17,070 nt of DNA from Methanomicrobium sp. (GCA_017553245.1 JAFZMT010000110.1:1-17070), one strand, 5' to 3'; shown: positions 8,069 to 14,855, counted from the stretch's first letter. Numbers and translations are program-made. Notes: generated by a model not told the origin, from the sequence alone.

Positions 8069-8102
8069 TTTGTAAAAAATAATAATTTGTTTTCTTATTT
8101 TC
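8069..8102. terminator. AT-rich terminator region between convergent operons
   Basis: The gap between cobO (+) and ecfT (-) contains TTTGTTTTCTTATTTT for the + strand and a six-base T run on the - strand, consistent with archaeal T-rich termination for both converging transcripts. There is no strong hairpin. Confidence 0.5.
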
Positions 8103-8143
8103 CAGTTATTCCATGATTATTCAGTGAGCATCCGTGACCATTC

Positions 8144-8935
8144 TCAGATCTTCCCCGTAAGGATTGCCGCGGCGACGACTGCGGCAGCGGCGACGAAGAG
8201 GAGCATTACGTAGTCATAGATGCAGTATTCATTCTCGGTAAGCGGCGTTCTCTTCATTGTGCGCAGACCGCGCAGGTCGATGGTAAGTCCCAGAACATTC
8301 GCCTTTCCGAGAGCATTGGATACCAGCGGAATTATAATCGGCGTCAGTGACTTCAGTTTGCCGATGATACCTTCTCCCGGGTAGTATGCCCTTGCCAGCT
8401 GCGCCTCCTGAATCCTCCTGCCTTCAAGTTGAAGGGACGGAATGAACCTGATTGCGATGAGAAGCATGAGCGTATAGTCAACGGGGAGGTGCAGTTTCTG
8501 AAGAGCGTGCACCATGTCGCGCGGCTGTGTGGAAATGATCAGAATCTGGAATGCGAAGAGCATTGCAAAGAACCTGAGCGAAAGTATAAGCGCAAAGTTA
8601 AGCGCCCCCGCGGTTATCGGGATATTGCCGCCGATATACGGTATGAACGACGGAATCAGATAGCCGATGACATCGCCGGACTGCATGGTAAGAACCGTCA
8701 GCAGTATGAGACCTATCGAGAGGAAGACAAGCATGGGTATCTGCCTTATAAGTTCGCGCGAGAACCTGCCGATAACCGAGAGCGCGAAGAGGATAATCGC
8801 GGTTGCCGCTATTACATCCGGTCGTGTCGAGACGATTGCTATGAGGATAACGACGACGAGGAAGATAATCTTCGTCAGCGCGTTCATCCTGTGGAATACT
8901 CCGTCAATCCGTTTATACTGTAAAATCTCTGCCAT
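8144..8935 (-). CDS. ecfT: ECF transporter transmembrane component EcfT (CbiQ family)
   Basis: Membrane coupling protein that links the two ATPases to the substrate-binding S component. 263 residues with hydrophobic segments near 22-52, 65-85, 112-135, 155-168 and 242-260. The cytoplasmic coupling region contains RRIQEAQLARAYYPGEG (173-189) and LTIDLRGL (217-224), corresponding to the two 'ARG' motifs of the family. Both deviate by one residue here, giving ARA (181-183) and LRG (221-223). ATG 8935 has AAGGTGA upstream overlapping the TGA stop of the S-ATPase fusion gene, so the two are coupled. The substrate is not encoded in EcfT; cobalt CbiQ proteins are relatives, but no CbiMN is present. 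Confidence 0.9.
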   Translation of the reverse strand: MAEILQYKRIDGVFHRMNALTKIIFLVVVILIAIVSTRPDVIAATAIILFALSVIGRFSRELIRQIPMLVFLSIGLILLTVLTMQSGDVIGYLIPSFIPYIGGNIPITAGALNFALILSLRFFAMLFAFQILIISTQPRDMVHALQKLHLPVDYTLMLLIAIRFIPSLQLEGRRIQEAQLARAYYPGEGIIGKLKSLTPIIIPLVSNALGKANVLGLTIDLRGLRTMKRTPLTENEYCIYDYVMLLFVAAAAVVAAAILTGKI

Positions 8936-8941
8936 TTCAGT

Positions 8942-11191
8942 TCACCTTTGAATGTCCTCGACGATCTTGCCGTCCGCCATCTTAATTATCCTCTGTGCGT
9001 AGTTTTTGACAATCTTCATGTCGTGGCTGACCATGATGACGGTATGCCCCTGCCTGCTCAGCCTTGTCAGAATGCCCATGATGCGCTTTGCTTCGAGCGG
9101 ATCGAGTCCCGTCGTCGGCTCGTCGAGTATGATAATCTCGGGGCGCATCGCGGTAACGCAGGCGATTGCAAGGCGCTGTCTTTCGCCGCGGCTCATTGAA
9201 CGCGGGAAGACTTTGCGTTTCTCCGAGAGTCCCACTTCCGCGAGGATGCCGTCTATGAGTCCGTCGCACTCCTCCTCTTTCTTACCGATATTCTTCAGAC
9301 CGAAGAGTATCTCCTTTTCGACCGTCTCTTCAAAGAGCATTGTATCCGGGTTCTGGAAGACAAGTCCCGCATGATTTGCAAGTTCGGTCACGGTCGATTC
9401 CTTTGTGTTCAGACCCGCAACAATGACATCGCCTGAGGTCGGTTTCAGAAGTCCGTTGAGGTGCTTGGACAGCGTTGTCTTTCCCGAACCGTTCTCGCCT
9501 ATGACAGCGACAAGCTCCCCGTGCTTAATCTCAAGGGAAAGCCCGTCAATGCCGCGGTTTTCGCCGTAGCGGTGGACAAGGTCGGTTATCTTTATCGCCG
9601 TTTCCGTGCTGTCGTAGTCCGCGACCGCGTCCGTGTCTTCACCCGCACCCGCGTTGCCGTTGCCGTCGGAATCGCCATCGGCAACTTCGGACTTCGAATC
9701 CGCAATGTCTTCATCGTCGCGGTAGTTATCGAAGAACTCCTTTGCGCTGACGACACCCGCGACATGCCCCTTCTCTATCATGACGACGCGGTCGGTGATC
9801 TCAGCCATCTCGCGCGGCTTCTGCTCGACGACGATGATTGTCTTCTTCTGTGCTTTCAGTTCCCTGAGTATCGAGATTATGACGCCGGTCGCGTGCGTGT
9901 CGAGTTCGGCGGTGGCTTCGTCGAGTATTATGCAGTCGGTTCCCGACGCAAGCGTGGCGGCAAGGGCAACTCTCTGCTTCTGTCCGCCGGAGAGTGTATG
10001 CGGCGGGCGGTAACGAATCTTCTCGATGTCGGTCAGTTTCAGAATCTTCTCAAGGCGCTCTTTTACATCGGCGCTGCTCAATCCGCGGTTCTCAAGACCC
10101 GAGAGCACTTCCTCTTCGACCGTGGTAAATATCAGCTGTGCATCCGCGTCATCGAAGACAACGCCGATTCTCTTGCCTATTTCGCCCATGTTCTCATAAT
10201 CGCGGACGTCTTTTCCGAATATCGAGATTGTTCCCGTCGAACTTCCCTCGTATTCATGAGTGAGGATACCTGCCGCGGCAAGACAGAATGTCGTCTTTCC
10301 CGCGCCCGTGGTTCCGTTTACGAGGATACACTCGCCTTTCGCTATGTCGAGGTCTATGTCCGTGAGTGCGGGCTTGCTGCCCGAAGGATATGTGTATGAG
10401 AAGTTATCGAATTTAATCGCCGGGACATTTGAGTCTTCTGCGGCGGCATCTGCGGAATCGGCGGTGCTGATCGCGGCGCTTGCACTCTGCGCGGGTTGCG
10501 TGTCCGCTTTCGTTTCCGTATCGGTTTCCGCCGCCTCAATCTTATCTGCATCCGCATCCGCGGCTTCGGCTTTTGTTTCTGTTCCGGTTTCGACTTCGGC
10601 ATCCGCGTCCTGTATCTCTTCTTCAGCCGCGCCCGACATAGCCGCTTTGCCCGCCTTGCCCGCGCTTCCGCGCATGAGAATCTTTGATGACGGTATATAG
10701 AGTATCTGAGTGATTATTGAGTTCGCAACCGCCGTCAGGATAATTATCGGCGACAGGAGGAGGACGTAAGCGCCGATTGTAAACGTCTCCATCGGCTCGG
10801 GGATAACGCCGGCGAGGATGACGACCAGACAGATTGCGAGGAATGTAAATCCGCTTACGAGCGTTGACACAAAGGTTGCCAGACCCGCCGAGAGCGGAAC
10901 GTTCTTTCTTAAGACCGCGTATGACGCCATACAGACAACGGCGCCCAGCGGCTCGGAGATGAGGTTTGCGGGCGGCAGAATCGAGTGACTTATCAGTGCC
11001 GATATTATACCCGCAACTATTCCTATGCTGATTACGTCTTTCAGCCTCGGCATTATGAGGATGATTGCCAGACAGTAAAGTGCGATAATCGGATTGGCTA
11101 CTATTGCCCCCGGCACTATGTTTGAGAGATACCTCAGAATGGCGCCGATTGCCAGCAGAATTCCTACTATGGCGATGTCTCGTGATTTCAT
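8942..11191 (-). CDS. ECF transporter fusion: S component plus two EcfA-type ATPase domains
   Basis: A 749-residue protein carrying three ECF parts in one chain. Residues 1-172 are a membrane S component (RDIAIVGILLAIGAILRY, then ISHSILPPANLISEPLGAV). Residues about 173-257 are an Ala/Asp/Glu-rich linker. ATPase 1 (258-490) has Walker A GTTGAGKTT (293-301), signature LSGGQ (400-404) and Walker B IILDEA, but Asp347 replaces the Q-loop Gln and Gln457 the H-loop His. An acidic linker (491-530) leads to ATPase 2 (531-749), which has Walker A GENGSGKTT (565-573), Q613, signature MSRGE (666-670), Walker B ILDEP and H723. The frame runs to an ATG at 11242, but ATG 11191 is chosen: AAGGT lies upstream, the paralogue starts the same way, and a TATA box would overlap the longer start. 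Substrate unknown; the S domain recalls the TrpP family, unverified. Confidence 0.9.
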   Translation of the reverse strand: MKSRDIAIVGILLAIGAILRYLSNIVPGAIVANPIIALYCLAIILIMPRLKDVISIGIVAGIISALISHSILPPANLISEPLGAVVCMASYAVLRKNVPLSAGLATFVSTLVSGFTFLAICLVVILAGVIPEPMETFTIGAYVLLLSPIIILTAVANSIITQILYIPSSKILMRGSAGKAGKAAMSGAAEEEIQDADAEVETGTETKAEAADADADKIEAAETDTETKADTQPAQSASAAISTADSADAAAEDSNVPAIKFDNFSYTYPSGSKPALTDIDLDIAKGECILVNGTTGAGKTTFCLAAAGILTHEYEGSSTGTISIFGKDVRDYENMGEIGKRIGVVFDDADAQLIFTTVEEEVLSGLENRGLSSADVKERLEKILKLTDIEKIRYRPPHTLSGGQKQRVALAATLASGTDCIILDEATAELDTHATGVIISILRELKAQKKTIIVVEQKPREMAEITDRVVMIEKGHVAGVVSAKEFFDNYRDDEDIADSKSEVADGDSDGNGNAGAGEDTDAVADYDSTETAIKITDLVHRYGENRGIDGLSLEIKHGELVAVIGENGSGKTTLSKHLNGLLKPTSGDVIVAGLNTKESTVTELANHAGLVFQNPDTMLFEETVEKEILFGLKNIGKKEEECDGLIDGILAEVGLSEKRKVFPRSMSRGERQRLAIACVTAMRPEIIILDEPTTGLDPLEAKRIMGILTRLSRQGHTVIMVSHDMKIVKNYAQRIIKMADGKIVEDIQR

Positions 11192-11221
11192 GATATTTAC
11201 CTTATATGTATTTGTTACACT

Positions 11222-11242
11222 TTGATGTATATAATTATACAT
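11222..11242 (-). promoter_or_regulatory. TATA box with overlapping inverted repeat upstream of the ECF fusion gene
   Basis: On the - strand a TTATATA element (11228-11234) lies about 37 nt before the start codon at 11191, the normal distance for a short leader with a Shine-Dalgarno site. It is embedded in an inverted repeat, ATGTATA - TAAT - TATACAT (11225-11242), with 7-bp perfect arms. A repressor bound there would block the TATA box. The 13-bp TTGATGTATATAA (+ strand, 11222-11234) recurs upstream of the S paralogue. Confidence 0.55.
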
Positions 11243-11262
11243 TGAAGTATTAAATTGTATCT

Positions 11263-11339
11263 ATGCGGTGAATTGTCAGGCAACCGCGACACCGTGAAAT
11301 CGGGGTTTGCCCGAGCCGCGATTTGAAAAATCGTTGCAT
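11263..11339. other. GC-rich foldable intergenic element A upstream of the ECF fusion gene
   Basis: A GC-rich island in AT-rich surroundings, bounded on the + strand by ATGCGG (11263-11268) and ATCGTTGCAT (11330-11339). It can form several stems, such as GCGG/CCGC, TCGGG/CCCGA around a five-base loop, and CGATTT/AAATCG around GAA (about 11319-11333). The same boundary words occur at 12203-12268. The strand and function are unknown; it could be an RNA or a protein-binding region. Confidence 0.35.
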
Positions 11340-11379
11340 ATTCAACTGAAAATTACAGAGATTTAACTGAATGTTAAAG

Positions 11380-11404
11380 TGAAGTTAAAATTGAATGAAA
11401 AAAA
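11380..11404 (-). terminator. T-rich terminator after the free-standing S component
   Basis: On the - strand, downstream of the S paralogue stop, there is a run of seven T (11398-11404) followed by further T-rich sequence, typical of archaeal transcription termination. No hairpin is needed or seen. Confidence 0.4.
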
Positions 11405-11462
11405 TGTTGTATTTCTGATGGGGGAATTAGGGTAGAGTGATGTTTGTCCTTATGAGGTTTAA

Positions 11463-12059
11463 TTACTGTGAATTTTGCTGTTTTCCTGTATCTGCTCTCA
11501 TATCTATTCCTGATAATGCGGTAATTCTCTTTGCCGGTATGTAAAGTATCTGCGTTACTATACAGTTGAAAGCCGCCGTTATTATGACAATCGGCGCAAC
11601 CGCGGCGAAGAAACCTGCCATTGTTCCGGTAGGCACGGCAATGACGGATGCGAACATGACGCCCATGCAGATGAAGATGAACGAAAATCCGCTTACGAGC
11701 GTTGTTATGAAGGTCGTAATCGCGGGTGCGACAGGTGCCAGCTTTGTGGGCTCGCGGCTCTTGTCCTTCTTTCCTGCGAGCAGTGCGAAGAGCACCACAC
11801 AGACGACTGCGCCCAGCGGCTCGGAGATGAGGTTTGCCGGCGGGAATATCGAGTGACTGATAAGCATTGAGACGACCGCGGCTACGACACCGATGCCGAA
11901 TGCCTCCTTAAGTGCAGGTCTTACAAGAATCAGCGCCAGACAATACAAGGCGATGACAGGGTTTCCGACGATTGCTCCCGGGAACATGTTGGCGACGAAA
12001 CGAAGTATTGCTCCCGCCGCAAGACAGATTCCGACTATTGCGATATCTTTAGATCTCAT
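11463..12059 (-). CDS. Free-standing ECF transporter S component, paralogue of the fusion's N-terminal domain
   Basis: Membrane substrate-binding protein of 198 residues, clearly paralogous to residues 1-172 of the neighbouring S-ATPase fusion: both start M(R/K)S(K/D)DIAIVG and share ALYCLA, LISHSI(F/L)PPANLISEPLGAVVC and IVTQILYIP/IITQILYIP. It has about six hydrophobic segments and ends in a short polar tail instead of ATPases. ATG 12059 is chosen because GGAG lies 8 nt upstream; the open frame extends to an ATG at 12083. It has its own promoter. No second EcfT or ATPase pair is visible, so it may use the T and A parts of the fusion system, as shared ECF modules do elsewhere; that is inference. 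Resemblance to the tryptophan transporter family TrpP comes from recall only. Confidence 0.83.
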   Translation of the reverse strand: MRSKDIAIVGICLAAGAILRFVANMFPGAIVGNPVIALYCLALILVRPALKEAFGIGVVAAVVSMLISHSIFPPANLISEPLGAVVCVVLFALLAGKKDKSREPTKLAPVAPAITTFITTLVSGFSFIFICMGVMFASVIAVPTGTMAGFFAAVAPIVIITAAFNCIVTQILYIPAKRITALSGIDMRADTGKQQNSQ

Positions 12060-12129
12060 TTTTGATTCTCCATTGTTATTCATAATCAGAGCGTGTTTAT
12101 TGTTATGCTCTATTGAACATATTTGTGCA

Positions 12130-12142
12130 TTGATGTATATAA
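12130..12142 (-). promoter_or_regulatory. TATA box/shared 13-bp promoter element upstream of the S paralogue
   Basis: The + strand TTGATGTATATAA is identical to the element before the ECF fusion gene; on the - strand it reads as a TATA box (TTATATA) about 75 nt before the start at 12059. Only one arm of the inverted repeat found at the other gene is present. The predicted leader is about 50 nt. Confidence 0.5.
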
Positions 12143-12202
12143 AAGTATTTTATTTGCGCGATTATGATCCCTTTGTCTGTCGGAGACGGCATTACAGGTA
12201 AA

Positions 12203-12268
12203 ATGCGGTTTGACACGATAATTGCGGGTATTCAAGCACGGCTGTCACCGCAAAAATGATCGTTGCAT
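12203..12268. other. Foldable intergenic element B, resembling element A
   Basis: Bounded by the same words as the element before the fusion gene, ATGCGG (12203-12208) and ATCGTTGCAT (12259-12268) on the + strand. Inside, GCGG-TTT-GACA pairs with TGTCA-CCGC around a loop of about 28 nt. It lies about 60 nt upstream of the S paralogue TATA box. Function and transcribed strand are unknown. Confidence 0.35.
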
Positions 12269-12277
12269 GACCGGAAG

Positions 12278-12346
12278 TGCCGCCGCGGGACGATTGCGCG
12301 CATGAAAAGCGCGTCGAAAAAAGACAGTCTGAGGAAAGCGGCGGCA
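12278..12346. other. GC-rich nested hairpin, candidate structured RNA
   Basis: A perfect 9-bp inverted repeat, TGCCGCCGC (12278-12286) and GCGGCGGCA (12338-12346), encloses a second hairpin formed by GCGCGC (12296-12301) and GCGCGT (12309-12314). It stands alone in AT-rich sequence between usp and the S paralogue, with no credible protein frame. Clear C/D or H/ACA boxes were not found, so no RNA class is proposed. A terminator or processing signal is an alternative. Confidence 0.35.
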
Positions 12347-12350
12347 GCAG

Positions 12351-12413
12351 AAAATTACAAAAAAAATACACAAAAAGTATAATCTGTATAAAAATTACAA
12401 AACAAAAAAAAGG
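12351..12413 (-). terminator. T-rich terminator after usp
   Basis: Immediately after the usp stop codon, the - strand contains several T tracts of five to eight bases over about 60 nt, the usual form of archaeal termination. Confidence 0.55.
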
Positions 12414-12416
12414 GTG

Positions 12417-12875
12417 TCAGTTAATCAGCAGAATCGGTACATCCGTGACCTTCGCAATCTCGGTGTAGAAAGAACCCACCGAATGATTCGAGTGTTTACC
12501 GAAGGCACCCATAAGGATAAGCGAATAATTGCCGGAGTTCAGCTCATCCGCCGTCTCCGTAAGGCGGTTGCCGTCGACTATCTTCGTCGTGCACTTAACC
12601 CCCTCACAGCACATCTGCCGCGCTATATCCTCAAAATCCGCTGTAATCGTGGCTTTCTGATCCTCATACATCTTCTTCTCGTGCTCCGCGATGGCATAGC
12701 ACAGACCGCTGTTGCTGCACATGTAGAATGCCGATGAACGAATTTCATCCTTATCAAGGACAGAGAAGAGCACGACCTCGACCGCGCCCGCACTGTCCTT
12801 CTTCGCAAGAGAAAGGGCGTGCATTGCCGCCTTGTGACCCCACTTGGAGCCGTCCGATAAAGCAAGTATCTTCAT
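12417..12875 (-). CDS. Universal stress protein (USP) family, small single-domain
   Basis: Cytoplasmic nucleotide-binding-fold protein of 152 residues. The beginning KILALSDGSKWGHKAAMHALSLA fits the USP first strand and helix, and the end LILMGAFGKHSNHSVGSFYTEIAKVTDVPILLI fits the phosphate-binding loop and last strand. The glycine motif is spaced GX2GX7GS (123-135) rather than the common GX2GX9G(S/T), so ATP binding is uncertain. Five cysteines (53, 59, 89, 90, 95) are notable for such a small protein. ATG 12875 has GAGGT 5 nt upstream, and the transporter gene's TGA stop overlaps that site; 7 nt separate the genes. This coupling suggests that it modulates or senses something for the transporter. 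That role is inference. Confidence 0.8.
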   Translation of the reverse strand: MKILALSDGSKWGHKAAMHALSLAKKDSAGAVEVVLFSVLDKDEIRSSAFYMCSNSGLCYAIAEHEKKMYEDQKATITADFEDIARQMCCEGVKCTTKIVDGNRLTETADELNSGNYSLILMGAFGKHSNHSVGSFYTEIAKVTDVPILLIN

Positions 12876-12882
12876 TTTTACC

Positions 12883-14211
12883 TCAGAACATGATGTAGAG
12901 CATTCCCAGACCGATTGCGACCGTCACAAAGAGCACGGGCAGACCAATCTTGAGGAAGTCAAGGAACGTTATTTTGATGCCTTCGCGGTCGCTGATACCC
13001 AGAACAACGACATTTGCCGACGCCGCTATGGCAGTACCGTTGCCGCCGAGACATGCGCCCAGCGACAGCGCCCACCAGAGCGGATAAATGTTGATTGCCG
13101 AAGATTCGGCGCCGATATCCTGAATAAGCGGGATAAGTGCGGCGGTAAGCGGGATATTGTCGACTATAGCCGAGGCAATCGCCGAGAACCACGCAATTAT
13201 GAACATCGCTTCGCCGGTCGTGTGCACGTAATTCAGCATGAAGAGCGAGATATCCGTGATGACGCCCGTATTGATAAGACCGCCGACGAGCACGAAGAGA
13301 CCGCCGAAGAAGAACAGCGCCGTCCACTCAATCTTCTCGAAAATCTTATCCGGCTGAATTCTCGACCAGATAAGGATAAGTCCCGCGCCTATGAGCGCAA
13401 CCTCCGCGGGCTCAAGCGTCATGGTCGGGCTTACGAACGGCAGCAGAATATGCATATACTCTCCGATATTGCTGTGGATGAAGAAGAGACAGACGACTAT
13501 AATCAGGGTGGCAATCGACTTATTAAAGAGTTTCCGGTCCTTGACGGCGTTATTCTCATCGAGCTGGTCGATTGTCTTCTTGATGTTTTCCTGCTCGGAC
13601 GGCTCGACCTTCATTACCTTGCCGTAGATGACAATGAACAGGACCAGAACCACGGCAAGGTCTACGGCGGCAATCGGCGCCATTGTAAGCAGGAACTCAT
13701 TGAAAGTGAGGTTAGCCGCGGAAGCAATCATGATGTTGGGCGGATCTCCGATGAGCGTCGCCATGCCGCCGATGTTGGATGCCATGACCTCGGCGATGAG
13801 GTAGGGAACGGGATTAACCTTCATCACTTTCGCGATGTAAAGGAGCATGGGCGTAAGCAGAAGAACGGTCGTCACATTGTCAAGGAAAGCGCTGGTAACC
13901 GCGGTGACGAGCGCGAAGAGTATCAGAACACGCACGGGGCTTCCGTGCGCCGCTTTTGCCGTGCGTATGGCAAGATACTCGAAAAGACCGCTCTGACTTG
14001 CGACATTGACGATAATCATCATGCCCATGAGGAGGAATATCGTGCCGAAGTCGATATGGTCAAGCACGCTCTCCCACGGGACAATGCCCACCAGAACAAG
14101 CACTGCCGCGCCCGCCATAGCCGCAACCGCGCGGTGTATTCTTTCGTCGATAATCAATGCATAGGTTATAAGAAAGATGCCCACTGCAATTATTGTTTCA
14201 ATCGGAATCAT
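12883..14211 (-). CDS. SLC13/ArsB-NhaD superfamily ion transporter
   Basis: Polytopic membrane transporter of 442 residues with about 11-12 hydrophobic segments. The paired re-entrant motifs of the ion transporter superfamily are present twice: SAFLDNVTTVLLLTPML with GGMATLIGDPPNIM in the first half, and SAIVDNIPLTAALIP with LGACLGGNGTAIAASANVV in the second. A charged cytoplasmic loop (about 205-235) separates the halves. ATG 14211 has GAGG 8 nt upstream. Family members carry arsenite, sodium/proton, citrate or other anions. The sequence alone does not give the substrate, and no arsenate reductase or ArsR is nearby, so an arsenic role is not supported. It forms an operon with the downstream usp gene. 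Confidence 0.9.
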   Translation of the reverse strand: MIPIETIIAVGIFLITYALIIDERIHRAVAAMAGAAVLVLVGIVPWESVLDHIDFGTIFLLMGMMIIVNVASQSGLFEYLAIRTAKAAHGSPVRVLILFALVTAVTSAFLDNVTTVLLLTPMLLYIAKVMKVNPVPYLIAEVMASNIGGMATLIGDPPNIMIASAANLTFNEFLLTMAPIAAVDLAVVLVLFIVIYGKVMKVEPSEQENIKKTIDQLDENNAVKDRKLFNKSIATLIIVVCLFFIHSNIGEYMHILLPFVSPTMTLEPAEVALIGAGLILIWSRIQPDKIFEKIEWTALFFFGGLFVLVGGLINTGVITDISLFMLNYVHTTGEAMFIIAWFSAIASAIVDNIPLTAALIPLIQDIGAESSAINIYPLWWALSLGACLGGNGTAIAASANVVVLGISDREGIKITFLDFLKIGLPVLFVTVAIGLGMLYIMF

Positions 14212-14250
14212 CTGTTATGCCTCTGAATACCTCTAAACCTGATATTTTGT

Positions 14251-14303
14251 AATTCTCTCCAAATATTCTCATTAAATATTCTCATTAAATTATTCTCATT
14301 TTA
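14251..14303. repeat. Four 13-bp tandem repeats upstream of the SLC13 transporter gene
   Basis: TATTCTCATTAAA occurs at 14264-14276 and 14277-14289. A variant, TATTCTCATTTTA, follows after one extra base (14291-14303), and a degenerate copy, AATTCTCTCCAAA, precedes them (14251-14263). The array fills the gap between the USP pseudogene end and the transporter start, where the transporter promoter should lie. Confidence 0.8.
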
Positions 14304-14318
14304 ACAGATCACAGCCTG

Positions 14319-14855
14319 TTAATATATCAGAGCCGCCGTTCTCATATTGCGGACAAGTCTCTGCGACACGGGGCTCATCTCATTTCCGCGGCATCCGCCG
14401 CCGTATGACTTAGAGACCGCTATCATATCATAGTCCTTGGAGATGTTCTCAACGGATTTGCTGATGTCGCCCGTAATCATTCTGACGGATGCGGTCAGTT
14501 ATCTCCCGCAAAGCTCTTTGGATATTTTATCGAGCAGTTCTCTGCCGTAACTCTCTCTGTTCTCCAGAAAAGTGTTCATGGCACATTCGCCCAGAGTATC
14601 CTTTATCTGCCCGGCAATGTCGGCGTCCGTGACATATATCAGAGTAATCTCCGCCCTGTAAAGACTCATCAGAGAATAGACCTCATCGGGAACAGCCCCG
14701 ACAAAGTAATCCAGCGGGAAGAGGACGGTCTTTATCTCTCTGACCTCCTCGTCTTCGGCGATAAGAAAATCGGCGTATTCTTTCTGAATACCTTTGTAGC
14801 GATCCTCGCCGTAGCCCCTGTATTTCCTGTTCAGCAGTGAAGAAAGATATCCCAT
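14319..14855 (-). pseudogene. USP-family gene interrupted by an in-frame TAA
   Basis: A methanogen-type USP protein whose frame is broken by one stop. From ATG 14855 (GGGTG 5 nt upstream) the product begins MGYLSSLLNRKYRGYGEDRYKG, has the USP first strand KTVLFPLDYFVG and continues to KISKELCGR, then TAA at 14499-14501. Directly after the stop, the same frame continues for 59 codons with typical C-terminal USP sequence (VRMITGDISKSVENISKDYDMIAVSKSYGG and ending RNMRTAALIY) to a TAA at 14319-14321. No frameshift is needed. The truncated product, about 118 residues, would lack the last strands and phosphate-binding loop. It may be a recent pseudogene or a sequencing error; TAA is not a known recoding codon in methanogens. 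An alternative ATG is at 14870. Confidence 0.8.

Noticed and set aside
9461..10399. + strand frame of 312 codons inside the ECF fusion gene
   Set aside because: Antisense to both ATPase domains, with no family motifs.
12203..12346. C/D box or H/ACA guide RNA
   Set aside because: CTGA and an ATGA-like word occur, but box spacing and a terminal ACA are not convincing, so only a generic structured element is proposed.
12883..14211. Arsenite efflux pump annotation
   Set aside because: The superfamily is shared by many anion and sodium transporters, and no arsenic-resistance partner genes are present.
12844..14226. Long + strand frame of 460 codons opposite the SLC13 gene
   Set aside because: Its composition (rich in Arg, His, Glu, Asp) is the mirror of a hydrophobic membrane protein; the - strand frame has full family motifs.
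14499..14501. Pyrrolysine or selenocysteine recoding in the USP gene
   Set aside because: The codon is TAA, which neither system reads; a nonsense mutation or sequence error is simpler.
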